NCBI GenBank assembly: GCA_002316315.1
Contig: DCDG01000048.1
Location: 51,433-115,432, forward strand
DNA: 64,000 nt
Direction of reading: 5' to 3'
Source of the DNA: Candidatus Aminicenantes bacterium UBA1061
GTDB taxonomy: Bacteria; Acidobacteriota; Aminicenantia; Aminicenantales; Saccharicenantaceae
Shown here piece by piece: positions 52,388 through 61,597 of this stretch (positions are counted from its first letter, which is position 1; each line of letters starts with the position of its first letter). The translations under genes were made by a program, and so were the position numbers. Below the pieces are notes generated by a model that was not told the DNA's origin, did no database searches, and saw nothing but the letters and a program-made list of their open reading frames with translations.

Positions 52388-53790
52388 TGATTAAAATTAA
52401 ATTCCTGGGCGCAGCTTCACAGGTAACAGGTTCCTGTTACCATCTTTCTGCCAACGGTTTAAACTTTTTGGTTGATTGTGGTCTTTATCAGGAAAGAGAA
52501 TTTCTCGGTCGCAACTGGCAGCCATTCCCGGTTCCTCCGGACAAAATTGATTATCTGCTTTTAACCCATGCTCATCTTGATCACAGTGGCTTAATTCCCA
52601 AACTGGTCAAAGAAGGGTTTAAAGGGAAAATTATCTGTACCCGGCCTACCGCCGAGCTTCTTCCTATTGTCCTTTACGACACCGCCAAGATTCAGGAAGA
52701 AGATGCCGAGATAAAAAGAAAGCGGCACGAAAGAGAAGGGCGGAAGGGACCTTATCCGGAAGTGCCTCTTTACAGGGCAGCCGATGTCGAGCGAGCACTG
52801 CCGCTGATAGAGGCGGTTGATTATCATCAGGAAATCAATCTGAATTCAGAAGTCAAAGCAATTTTTCATGAGGCCGGTCATATTATCGGTTCAGCCATGG
52901 TCTCTATTTTAATTGCAAGCAATGGTTCGAGTCGCCGCCTGATTTATTCAGGTGACCTGGGACAATGGAATAAGCCACTGGTTCGCGACCCTGAAACTTT
53001 TCAGCAGGCGGATTATATCTTTCTCGAATCTACCTATGGAGACCGTGATCATGAAGAATCAGATCTGATCTCAGAGAGACTGGCCCAGGTCATCAACCAA
53101 ACCGTTAGCCGCCAGGGGAATCTGGTCATTCCCACTTTCGCTATCGAGCGCGCCCAGGAGTTAATGTATCATTTAAATAACCTGGTCAGAAGAAGAAAAA
53201 TACAGCCAGTACCAGTTTTTCTGGACAGCCCGATGGCAGTTAACGTAACTGATGTTTTCAGCCATCATCTGGACTGCCTGGATGCCGAGGCCAGGCAGCT
53301 TTTTGCCTCCGGGCAAAATCCATTTGAATTTCCTGGACTGCAGTTAATCCGGGATTTCAGGGATTCTCAGTCCATTGCCAAATTGAAGAAACCAGCCATC
53401 ATCATGGCCGGCTCCGGGATGTGTACCGGCGGACGGATTAAACAACATCTGGTCAATAATATTACCAGGCAGGAATCGACCATTCTGTTTGTCGGCTATC
53501 AGGCTAAGGGAACTCTCGGCCGGCAAATTCTTGATGGTCAGTCTCCAGTCCGCATTTACGGTCAGTATTACCCGGTCAAAGCCTCCATTGAACAGATTCA
53601 GGGATTTTCCGCACATGCTGATCACAGGCAGTTATTCAAATGGCTTGGCTATCTACAAACACCGCCCCGCGAACTTTTTCTCGTGCATGGTGAACGAGAA
53701 GTCATAGAAACCTTTTCCCGGGAGATTAGGGATAAGATGAACTGGTCAACAAACATCCCTGACTATCAGGACGAGTTTTCTTTAGACTAA
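52387..53790 (+). CDS. MBL-fold beta-CASP ribonuclease (CPSF/YSH1-like)
   Basis: 467-residue metallo-beta-lactamase-fold nuclease. Motif 2 LLTHAHLDHSG binds two zincs; motif 3 FHEAGHIIGSAM; motif 4 YSGDLG. A beta-CASP insert (~200-380) includes FLESTYGDRDH and PTFAIERAQEL; the RMMBL end carries FSAHADHRQLFKW. Relatives include the eukaryotic mRNA 3'-end endonuclease CPSF73 and bacterial TTHA0252-type RNA nucleases. Cytosolic. The start overlaps the preceding membrane gene by one base. Confidence 0.92.
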   Translation: MIKIKFLGAASQVTGSCYHLSANGLNFLVDCGLYQEREFLGRNWQPFPVPPDKIDYLLLTHAHLDHSGLIPKLVKEGFKGKIICTRPTAELLPIVLYDTAKIQEEDAEIKRKRHEREGRKGPYPEVPLYRAADVERALPLIEAVDYHQEINLNSEVKAIFHEAGHIIGSAMVSILIASNGSSRRLIYSGDLGQWNKPLVRDPETFQQADYIFLESTYGDRDHEESDLISERLAQVINQTVSRQGNLVIPTFAIERAQELMYHLNNLVRRRKIQPVPVFLDSPMAVNVTDVFSHHLDCLDAEARQLFASGQNPFEFPGLQLIRDFRDSQSIAKLKKPAIIMAGSGMCTGGRIKQHLVNNITRQESTILFVGYQAKGTLGRQILDGQSPVRIYGQYYPVKASIEQIQGFSAHADHRQLFKWLGYLQTPPRELFLVHGEREVIETFSREIRDKMNWSTNIPDYQDEFSLD

Positions 53791-54215
53791 GCTTCGAGTT
53801 GGCTTTGGCCAGCGATTTTACTGATCAAAGAAGATTTCATTAGTTAGGAGGTGAGTTATCTACCTCCAGACAGCATAAGCAGAAGCTACTATCTTCGGAG
53901 CTTCTAAGCCAGTAGTAGTTGATATCTTTGTTTATTTAAAGCGATCTTTTATTGTTTTCGCTAAAGCTACCAATACTGGTCTACCTCATGAAGGGATAAA
54001 ACTTTAAAAAGGTCTTCAGCCTGCTACCTCTGTCTATCCTTAAGTTCTTAAAAACCTGGATTTTATGGCTTAATAATTCAGCTTGACCCAAAGCCGAAGA
54101 TAAGATAAAAGTTAAAGCGATGATATAGCCTGGTGAATTTTGAGAAACTGAGCACTGAATTTTAATCGAAATAAAATCCTGATCTGGAAAACCAAAAATA
54201 AAAGCGGAGACAAGC
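53791..54215. other. Gene-free region with alternative hairpins upstream of tldD
   Basis: About 425 bases without a credible gene. GGAGGT (53847-53852) can pair with ACCTCC (53862-53867). AGAAGCT (53881-53887) can pair with AGCTTCT (53899-53905). CTACTA (53886-53891) can instead pair with TAGTAG (53913-53918), an arrangement incompatible with the second hairpin. No U-tract terminator was seen. Probably the upstream regulatory region of tldD, or a small RNA. Confidence 0.4.
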
Positions 54216-55742
54216 ATGACAAACTTTTTCCCGGAATCAAAACCAATGGGGCGAAGGAAATTTATGACTCTGGGCCTCCAGGGGGCGGTAGCCATGGCTT
54301 TAACCCCAGCCATGGTCAAAACTCTTCTGGCCGGTGGGAACCAGGCTAAACTGGAAGTCCCACCAGAGTTACTTCAAAAGGTTATTACCAGTGCTTTAAA
54401 AAGGGGAGGGGATCTGGCTGAGGTCTATGTTGAAAACAGAATATCGCGCACTATCCTTTTAGAAGAAGGAAAATTCAAGAGTGCTGTTTTCGGTCTGGTG
54501 GGTGGAGCAGGCGTTCGGGTAATTGATGGAGATAAAACTGGCTATGCCTATAGCGACGAGGTGACCGAAGAAAAACTCCTGCGGGCGGCAGAGGTTGCTT
54601 CATTTATTGCCTCGTCCGGTAAAAAAATCAAGCCGGTAAATATCAAGGAACAGAAACGGCCATCTTATGTTACCGTTAAGATTCCTCTGGAAGAAGTGGC
54701 CGAGGCCCAGAGAATGGAAATTATGAAAAGAGCAGAAGATGCGGCTTTGAGTTATGATCCCAGAATCAAGATGGCTTCGATTGATTATTATGATGAGACC
54801 AGAGACCGCCTGATCGCTAACAGTGAAGGGCTGCTGGTAAAGAGCAGCCTGCCGCTTATTTTCTTTATTGTGCAGACACTGGCTGCAGGTAATGGTTCTT
54901 CTCATATGGGAAGAGAAAGGCTCAGCCGGCACGCCGGGCTGGAGATGTTTGAAGAAGAATCCCCCGAGAAAGCAGCTAAAGAAGCAGCCAGAGAATCAAT
55001 AGCCATGCTGGAAGCAAAAGAAGCACCTGCCGGAAAAATGGATGTGGTCATTCAAAATGGCTGGGGCGGCGTCCTGGTTCATGAAGCAGTTGGTCATCCA
55101 CTGGAAGCTGATAATATCGCCAGGCAAACAGGTGCTTTTGTCGGCAAACTGGGGAAAAAAGTGGCAGCAGATATCTTCACCATGGTAGATGATGGCAGCC
55201 AGTCCGGTTTTCGCGGGACAACGGATTTTGATGATGAAGGCACCCAGATGAAGAGAAACGTTTTGATTCAAAATGGCGTACTGGTCAAATTTATGACTGA
55301 TATTCTTTCGGCCAGGCAACTCAACATGGAGAGGACGGGCAACGGACGGCGGGAGAGCTTCCGTTATTATCCGATACCACGCATGACCAATACTTTTATT
55401 GAGAAAGGTCAGGATAAACCAGAAGATATCATTGCCTCAACCAAAAGCGGCCTGTATGTTCAAAGCTTAAGCGGCGGCAGTGTTGATCCAACGACTGGAG
55501 TCTTCAATTTTACCTGCCGCGAGGCCTACCTCATTGAGGACGGCAAAAAAACCGTCCCGGTCAGAGGAGCTACATTGATCGGCAGATGCCTGGACATAAT
55601 CACCAGGATAGATGCAATTGGCAATGATCTGGCCTTTGGGCCAGGAATTTGTGGTAAAGGGCAGTCAGCTGAGGTCACAGCTGGCCAGCCTACGGTCAGA
55701 ATCAGAGGAATTAACGTCGGCGGCACCAGGCAGAGAACCTAG
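54216..55742 (+). CDS. tldD: TldD-family metallopeptidase with Tat signal
   Basis: 508-residue protein of the TldD/PmbA family with an intact HExxxH zinc motif, H289-E290-A-V-G-H294, followed by PLEADN. Unlike cytosolic E. coli TldD it starts with a twin-arginine signal: GRRKFM at 12-17 then a weakly hydrophobic stretch to ~38. It is thus predicted to be exported folded. GGAG seven bases before the ATG supports the start. It is followed after nine bases by the pmbA-like partner. TldD/TldE complexes degrade unfolded peptides and mature microcins or antitoxins in E. coli. Confidence 0.88.
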   Translation: MTNFFPESKPMGRRKFMTLGLQGAVAMALTPAMVKTLLAGGNQAKLEVPPELLQKVITSALKRGGDLAEVYVENRISRTILLEEGKFKSAVFGLVGGAGVRVIDGDKTGYAYSDEVTEEKLLRAAEVASFIASSGKKIKPVNIKEQKRPSYVTVKIPLEEVAEAQRMEIMKRAEDAALSYDPRIKMASIDYYDETRDRLIANSEGLLVKSSLPLIFFIVQTLAAGNGSSHMGRERLSRHAGLEMFEEESPEKAAKEAARESIAMLEAKEAPAGKMDVVIQNGWGGVLVHEAVGHPLEADNIARQTGAFVGKLGKKVAADIFTMVDDGSQSGFRGTTDFDDEGTQMKRNVLIQNGVLVKFMTDILSARQLNMERTGNGRRESFRYYPIPRMTNTFIEKGQDKPEDIIASTKSGLYVQSLSGGSVDPTTGVFNFTCREAYLIEDGKKTVPVRGATLIGRCLDIITRIDAIGNDLAFGPGICGKGQSAEVTAGQPTVRIRGINVGGTRQRT

Positions 55743-55751
55743 GAGGAAATT

Positions 55752-57086
55752 ATGGATTATCGAGCATTAGTTGAACAGGTCATAAAAGATTGTCTGAAGA
55801 GAGGCGCTGAGCAGGCTGAAGTGTATCTTGAAGATAATCGCCAGCTTAATCTGGAAGTTAGAAATGGACAGGTAGAAAGTATTCAGGAGGCTCAGAGCTA
55901 TGGGCTGGGCATCAGGGTGATTGCTGGAAAAAGGTTGGGTTTCGCCTTTGTCAATGATTTAAAGACAGAAAATCTGAAGAAGACAGTTGACCGGGCTCTC
56001 CAGCTGGCTAAGGCAGTCAGTCCCGATGAAAATAATCAGCTGCCAGTTGAGGCAGGCGAAACAGAGGTTAAAGGACTTCATGATCCACAGCTTCAAACAG
56101 TGGCAGTTGAGCGTAAGCTCTCTTTAATCAAAGAGGTGGAAAGTCTGGCCTTAAAAAAGCCGGGTATAACCAAAAGTGACGGCGCCAGTTATGGTGAAAG
56201 CGAGAGTCTGATTTTAATTGCCAGCTCCTCAGGCTGGGTTAAGAGTTACAAATCAACTGGCTGTGGTTATGGACTGGGTGTTATCGCTGAAAAAGGAGAG
56301 CAGAAATCAAGTGGCTATGAATCCTGTAGCAGGCGTTATTTCTCTGACCTTAAGCCAGCAGAAGAGGTAGCCAGCAAAGCAGCCCGCCAAGCGGTCGAAA
56401 TGCTTGATCCCAGACCAATAAAAACTCAGAGGGCAGCTGTCATTCTTGACCGAGAGGTGGCCTATGCCATTCTTGGTGGTATAGTCCAGGCCATCAATGG
56501 GGAAAGAGTTTTGCAGGGAGCCAGCTTCCTGGGGAAGAGAATGGGGCAAAAAATTGGCTCAGAGCTGATGACCATTATCGATGATGGAACCAGGGAAAAA
56601 GGCCTGGCCAGCGCCCCATTTGATGGAGAAGGCGTTCCGACCCAGACCAGAACCATTATCGATAGGGGAGTCCTTAAGGGATTTTTATACAACGCTTATG
56701 CGGCCAGAAGAGCCGGCGTTAAGAGCACCGGGAATGCCAGCCGGAGCAGCTTTTCGGAATTACCTGGTATTGGACCGCATAATTTTTATTTGGCAGCAGG
56801 TAAAACCAGTCCGGAGGAAATTATTAGAAGTACCAGTCGGGGAGTGTTGGTCAAAGAAGTTACAGGCTATGGGATAAATCCGGTCAATGGAAATTTCAGT
56901 GGCGGTGCCGCTGGCTTTTTTGTTGAAAATGGGAAAATCGTTTTTCCGGTAAAAGGAATTACCATTGCCGGTACCGCTGACGAAATATTTAATGGCCTGG
57001 ATCTGATTGGAAACGACCTTGATCTTAACCAGACGATGACAGCTCCCACCATCAGGATCAAAAGCCTGCAGATTGGCGGAGAATAA
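55752..57086 (+). CDS. pmbA: PmbA/TldE-family partner protein (no zinc motif)
   Basis: 444-residue TldD/PmbA family member. The segment equivalent to the zinc helix (REVAYAILGGIVQ) lacks HExxxH, as in E. coli TldE/PmbA. Shared landmarks: MTIIDDGTREKG, DRGVLKGFLYNAYAARRAG, and the C-terminal IGNDLD. It has a strong ribosome site (AGGAGG) and no export signal, in contrast to the upstream TldD. In E. coli the two form a heterodimer with TldD catalytic; a complex here would need co-export, or the Tat reading of TldD is wrong. Confidence 0.88.
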   Translation: MDYRALVEQVIKDCLKRGAEQAEVYLEDNRQLNLEVRNGQVESIQEAQSYGLGIRVIAGKRLGFAFVNDLKTENLKKTVDRALQLAKAVSPDENNQLPVEAGETEVKGLHDPQLQTVAVERKLSLIKEVESLALKKPGITKSDGASYGESESLILIASSSGWVKSYKSTGCGYGLGVIAEKGEQKSSGYESCSRRYFSDLKPAEEVASKAARQAVEMLDPRPIKTQRAAVILDREVAYAILGGIVQAINGERVLQGASFLGKRMGQKIGSELMTIIDDGTREKGLASAPFDGEGVPTQTRTIIDRGVLKGFLYNAYAARRAGVKSTGNASRSSFSELPGIGPHNFYLAAGKTSPEEIIRSTSRGVLVKEVTGYGINPVNGNFSGGAAGFFVENGKIVFPVKGITIAGTADEIFNGLDLIGNDLDLNQTMTAPTIRIKSLQIGGE

Positions 57087-57145
57087 GAATTTTATCGGGT
57101 GTCAGGACTCAGTCTCTGTCAGTGGCTGCTTTTTCCGGAAGCTGG

Positions 57146-58930
57146 CTACTTCAAGCCGATTTTCTTTTCCAGATAACCACCCTTGAGCGAATCATAGATT
57201 AAGTCAATTTCACCTGAACCATCGACCAGGAGCCTGAAATCCACATAGCCAAAACCAGGAATACCATTTTCGACCAGGAAATAGTCCTTCCTGACCTTTA
57301 CTGGCTCCGTTAGTTCACGGAAGCGATCGGTGAGAATCCCGGCTGAAATTATTCTGGCTTTTCCTTTAACTTTTATCATATCCGGTCGATGCAATTTTTT
57401 CTGAGCGGCTAAAGCCGAGATGGAGGGAGTAACCTGTTTGTTACCAACTCTAACATCAATCTGAAAAAGGCCGCTATCCAGCCTTTTGACCTTAACCTCT
57501 TCCAGATTTAGCCGGGGAAGCTGGTCAGCATGATAGAGGCAAAAGGCGGCATTTCGATGGCAGGTTTCAGGCAGCTGAAAAGAAGCCGGTACCCGGCGTC
57601 CCATTTTTTTGACTCCACCGATTTCAATATCGCCATAGAGCGGGTGTTTATATGGCTTCCATTCCACCAGTTGCTCGCCCATCAAGACCAGCTGGTGATA
57701 AATAATTTCCTCTGGATTGCCGACAGGACTGAATCTCCTTCTGGCAGTCGACTCTTCCGCCTCTGAAGTCCTTGTTCGCTCCGCCCGGCTGGTTCCAACA
57801 TATTGTTCAAAATCCAGTTCATTGGAGAAGGTGAAAATGCCAAGAAGACTGTAGATGAAATCCACACTGCCGCCGTAGACAGTGTACATATCCTTATATA
57901 TGACGATATAACGGTAACCGGGAAGAATCATCTCGCCCTTTTTCCCGATAAAATCATAAACCTGGCGATCGGCTGGCAGGGTATCACCCAGATTCCTGGC
58001 TCCTGGACCACGGAGAATCAGACCACCGTTGTTATGGAAAGTCTGAGCACCTATGATATTTGGATGCTCCATGATAAAGTCCCTGATAGCCCTGGTCTCA
58101 GGCCAGGAAAAAGGATAAGGACCGGAACCACGCTGGACATAATTAGGCTGCCAGTTAAAGCCGAAATTCCGGTTCATGTCATATCCACCTGGACCGTCTT
58201 CATTAATCAAACCGTCTCCGTCATTGTCAATCCCTTCTGAACCAAGAAAAATAAATTCACCCCTTTCTCCCGGCAGGCAGAGCTCCATAATCATAGGGTT
58301 ATCAGGATTGCTCCGGTAGTTTCCTTTAGGATCCCTTTTCCTCATATAAGTTATACTGCCATCTCCATCCAGGTCATCGGGCCCATCTTCGTCCAGCAGG
58401 CCATCCCGATCATCATCATAGGGTGCCAGGCCACTCCGCGGTGAGTTAGAATCGGTGGCCAGATGGAGGAAATAGTCACGACTATCGGGGTTCATGGTAG
58501 GCACAATGTAAAAAACCCGGTCAGAAAGTAGCCGGTCCACAGCTTCCAGTTTTCCTGCCTTTGTCAGGAGATAATAAACTGTATAGAGAGCGACTTCCGT
58601 ACCCTGGATTTCATTGCCGTGAACATTTCCATCGATGTAAAAGCCAGGTTTTCTCTCCGCCGGGCCAGTCTTTTTATTGTTGATAATGGCAGCCCAGATA
58701 TCACGTCCCTGATAAGATTTACCAATTGAAACCAGCTCCATCAGCTCGGGGTAGGCAGTTTGAAGCTGCTTCAGGGCGGAAGTCAGCTCAGCGTGGTTAT
58801 AGAAATGGTCAAAAGTGAGCCTGGGGGCTGGTCTATCTTTTCCGCTTTGGGCCATCAAAACCGGGCTGGAGCTGGTAGCTGCTAGCAGAATGAAGGCCAG
58901 GCAGATAATTTTTTTTATGGTCTTATTCAT
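57146..58930 (-). CDS. Secreted M14 zinc carboxypeptidase with calcium-loop insert
   Basis: 594-residue exported enzyme. Signal peptide 1-~27; M14 domain with zinc ligands H104 and E107 (NVHGNE) and H299 (QTFHNN), substrate residues NRN at 253-255, and catalytic Glu probably E371 (TFSNELD). Two acidic loops of calcium-binding type, DDDRDGLLDEDGPDDLDGDG (~172-191) and DNDGDGLINEDGPGG (~235-249), are inserted within the catalytic domain. A C-terminal beta domain (~440-594) follows. The start at 58930 is chosen over 58948 because AGGAG is seven bases upstream. Ten bases downstream of its degenerate paralogue. Confidence 0.9.
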   Translation of the reverse strand: MNKTIKKIICLAFILLAATSSSPVLMAQSGKDRPAPRLTFDHFYNHAELTSALKQLQTAYPELMELVSIGKSYQGRDIWAAIINNKKTGPAERKPGFYIDGNVHGNEIQGTEVALYTVYYLLTKAGKLEAVDRLLSDRVFYIVPTMNPDSRDYFLHLATDSNSPRSGLAPYDDDRDGLLDEDGPDDLDGDGSITYMRKRDPKGNYRSNPDNPMIMELCLPGERGEFIFLGSEGIDNDGDGLINEDGPGGYDMNRNFGFNWQPNYVQRGSGPYPFSWPETRAIRDFIMEHPNIIGAQTFHNNGGLILRGPGARNLGDTLPADRQVYDFIGKKGEMILPGYRYIVIYKDMYTVYGGSVDFIYSLLGIFTFSNELDFEQYVGTSRAERTRTSEAEESTARRRFSPVGNPEEIIYHQLVLMGEQLVEWKPYKHPLYGDIEIGGVKKMGRRVPASFQLPETCHRNAAFCLYHADQLPRLNLEEVKVKRLDSGLFQIDVRVGNKQVTPSISALAAQKKLHRPDMIKVKGKARIISAGILTDRFRELTEPVKVRKDYFLVENGIPGFGYVDFRLLVDGSGEIDLIYDSLKGGYLEKKIGLK

Positions 58931-58940
58931 AATTTCTCTC

Positions 58941-60998
58941 CTAATCAAGCTTAATTGTCACTTCGACAGGGTTAATCCTGTTACTCCAGACTATCACCTT
59001 GAGATTGGAACCTTTTTTAGCCTGAACAGTCCATTCGAGTTTTTTACTTTCTCCACCCTGAAGAACGGGAATCATTTCCACCGGGCGGCCGGCGAAAAGC
59101 CTTTGCTGCTCATTAAGTTTCAGACTGACTCTGATCGGATAAGCAGTCAGGGAACGTCGTCCCTGGGCTAAAGAGGTCGGCAACCAGCCTTCATTCTGGA
59201 GATAGACGGTTACCCGATAAATTCCTGTCCCCAGTTTTTCTGCTTTCGTCTCTTTAACAGAGAGAACCGGCAATTTTTGCATTAGTTTCTGGCTGAACTG
59301 GATATGAAATTTAAGGCTGTTTTGAAGCTGGTCAAGGGGTGGAACTTGCCTCAGATAAGGAACAAAACCGCCTATCTCAACCTGACCCAGATCCGGGTGG
59401 TTAAAGACCTTCCAGTCCACAAAGCCTTTGCCCTTCAGGACAGTGTCAGAATAATTCAAAAGATAAGCTTCAGGGTTTTCATTTTTTGGCCTCGTGCCTG
59501 CTCCTCCGGGCTTCTTTTCCATCATTTCAGCCATCCTGGCCGGGGTCATCTGGCCAGACTGAACCATTTTTATTACCATTCCGGCATTTAGATTGGGAGG
59601 AGCTCCCTGTTCCTGGAGAAAACCAGCTATTTTTTCTTCGCCCAGGCCCAGAAATTCTTCAGAGGACATAGATCTTATCATGTCGGGTGTCAAACCCGCT
59701 TTTATCTCGCTCTTTTTTGGCTCGGGAACCTGCCACAGGTCAAAGGAAAATACGGGTACTCCGTACTGGTAATAGCAAAAAGCAGGGAAGGAGCCCTGGC
59801 CCACACCGCGAGTATTCTTTTCCAGATAATCAAGCCCGAACTCTTTCAAGCCATTTTTGTACTCTTTCTGAAGTTCTTCATAGATAGCCTGATCGGAACG
59901 ATCAAAGGTCATAGCCGGACCAAGTCCAAGAAAAGTAGCAACCAGGTTTTCATCAATTTCCACCTCTCCGACCATTCCCGAACTTTTCATGGCTTCTGCT
60001 ATTTCTTTCAGGCTGTATTCAGTATTGGGTTCGAGGCCAAGGAAGGTGGCATAACGTCCGGGAACCCTGACTCTCTCAGCCCCTGCTCTGGCCCTCCCGG
60101 TTTGTTGCATATTAAGGAGATTATTTTCGGTCGAAAAATTGATGATTGCAGCTATATTGTTATGGTCGAACATAAATTTAAGAAGAGCCTGCGTTTCGGG
60201 CTCAGAAGCTGGATAAAGCCCGGCTTTCTTATTGTAGTATTCAAAATCGTGGAGAAAATTCCTGTTGATCTCCACTCCTCCCGGCCCGTCTTCATTGATC
60301 TGTCCGTCAGCATCATTGTCGTATCCTTCAGTATAAAGAAGATATTGACCTTTTTCTCCCTTTTTGGGGTCGGCCGGCCTCATCAACCTTGGTTCTTCCG
60401 GATCAATAATCCAGTGGCCCTCAGGCGATTTCACTCTCATCATGGTTATCAGGCCGTCGCCATTCAGGTCCTCCGGACCGTCTTCATCAATCAAACCATC
60501 ATTATCCTCATCCACTGGATGCCCATTATGCGTTCTCTCCAACGCCGGAGTAGAAAAATAGGCAGAGACAGCATCAGGATTCACAACAGGAATGATATAA
60601 ATACTTCGCTCATTTAAAAAATCAGTCCAGTATTTATCAACCCCATAGGCGTTGAGTATTGTTTCAGCTAAGCTTAAAGCAGCTTCAGTCCCGGGGAGAT
60701 GAACTCCTTCTGAATTAGCCACCACCAGAACTGATTGCCGGTCTTCTGGCTTGACTTTATTTTGGGCAGCAGCCATTTTCAGAAGGTAAATCTCCAGACC
60801 TCCATAAGATTTGCCAATTGAAGATAATTGGCATAAATTAGCGTATTTAGCTGTCAATTTTTTCAGGCTGGAAGTCACCTCGGCCAGCGATTTGTATTTG
60901 TAATCAGGCTTTTGCTGGCCCGAGAAGGGCAATGGAAAAATAAAAATGGCCAAACTCATCAGAATTAATATTATTCTGGTTACTTTTAATCTTGACAT
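58941..60998 (-). CDS. M14-like carboxypeptidase paralogue with altered zinc site
   Basis: 685-residue exported paralogue of the downstream M14 enzyme, sharing calcium-type loops (DEDNDGLIDEDGPEDLNGDG near 163-182; DNDADGQINEDGPGG near 227-241) and INRNF. The HxxE motif is replaced by E97-G-V-H100, the third ligand histidine by S289, and the catalytic Glu region reads FSFDLW. An insert with a proline/glycine-rich linker near 480-540 makes it longer. It is probably inactive or repurposed, perhaps a partner of the intact enzyme. The start at 60998 has AGGAGGAGGT directly before it; the reading from 61064 adds 22 non-signal residues. Confidence 0.85.
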   Translation of the reverse strand: MSRLKVTRIILILMSLAIFIFPLPFSGQQKPDYKYKSLAEVTSSLKKLTAKYANLCQLSSIGKSYGGLEIYLLKMAAAQNKVKPEDRQSVLVVANSEGVHLPGTEAALSLAETILNAYGVDKYWTDFLNERSIYIIPVVNPDAVSAYFSTPALERTHNGHPVDEDNDGLIDEDGPEDLNGDGLITMMRVKSPEGHWIIDPEEPRLMRPADPKKGEKGQYLLYTEGYDNDADGQINEDGPGGVEINRNFLHDFEYYNKKAGLYPASEPETQALLKFMFDHNNIAAIINFSTENNLLNMQQTGRARAGAERVRVPGRYATFLGLEPNTEYSLKEIAEAMKSSGMVGEVEIDENLVATFLGLGPAMTFDRSDQAIYEELQKEYKNGLKEFGLDYLEKNTRGVGQGSFPAFCYYQYGVPVFSFDLWQVPEPKKSEIKAGLTPDMIRSMSSEEFLGLGEEKIAGFLQEQGAPPNLNAGMVIKMVQSGQMTPARMAEMMEKKPGGAGTRPKNENPEAYLLNYSDTVLKGKGFVDWKVFNHPDLGQVEIGGFVPYLRQVPPLDQLQNSLKFHIQFSQKLMQKLPVLSVKETKAEKLGTGIYRVTVYLQNEGWLPTSLAQGRRSLTAYPIRVSLKLNEQQRLFAGRPVEMIPVLQGGESKKLEWTVQAKKGSNLKVIVWSNRINPVEVTIKLD

Positions 60999-61090
60999 AC
61001 CTCCTCCTTCTAGTTCAATTAACCGGTAACCGGCAGAGGTCCTTTTTATCCAGTCCGCCGGCAATCATCGCAATATTTTTTGTCATGCTC

Positions 61091-61130
61091 TATTTCTTTT
61101 ATTTTCAATCATATACGCAATTCTTAGGGG
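61091..61130 (+). repeat. Degenerate direct repeat, copy 1
   Basis: This 40-base segment and the one starting at 61508 agree at 31 of 40 positions by hand alignment without gaps. The best conserved parts are TCTTTTATT and TACGCAATTC. Function unknown; candidates are decayed insertion ends or duplicated regulatory DNA. Confidence 0.5.
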
Positions 61131-61507
61131 GCCACTTTATTTCCGACTAGAAAAACTATTCTTGGGTAAAATCATAGACCCAGGGTAATAATAAAGATGA
61201 TACCAATTTTCCAAACCGGTTTGTTTATCATATTTTTCATGCATGCGATTCACGTTAATCCCGCCTACCCAAATCAAGCGGCAAAAAGGATTTTAATCAT
61301 CATCTCCCGCAAAACTTTATCCAGCCATCTTATAATTTCGACTCTTAATTAATTTCTATATTAACCTCGCTATCTTAAGGGAAAGCCATACCGAAATCAA
61401 GCAACTTTTTTTAGCTCAGGCATGCATTTTAATAAAAAACAGACCGACAGAAGCGCTTTTCCGAGTAAATCCACAATCAGGCGATATTTATATTCACGTT
61501 CTATTTA

Positions 61508-61547
61508 TATGTCTTTTATTATCTATAGGTTACGCAATTCATAAGGC
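61508..61547 (+). repeat. Degenerate direct repeat, copy 2
   Basis: Second copy of the 40-base segment at 61091-61130, 417 bases downstream in the same orientation. It shares TCTTTTATT and TACGCAATTC exactly. Confidence 0.5.
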
Positions 61548-61597
61548 ACGGGCGCTTTGAATACCTGGTCAGCTTGTTAGTCTCTTGTTTAATCTTC

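Noticed and set aside
53981..54319. Minus-strand 112-codon frame upstream of tldD
   Set aside because: It overlaps the start of tldD on the opposite strand, has no ribosome site and no recognisable domain.
60102..60617. 171-codon plus-strand frame inside the longer M14-like gene
   Set aside because: Antisense shadow of a well supported coding sequence; the hydrophobic stretches mirror acidic calcium loops.
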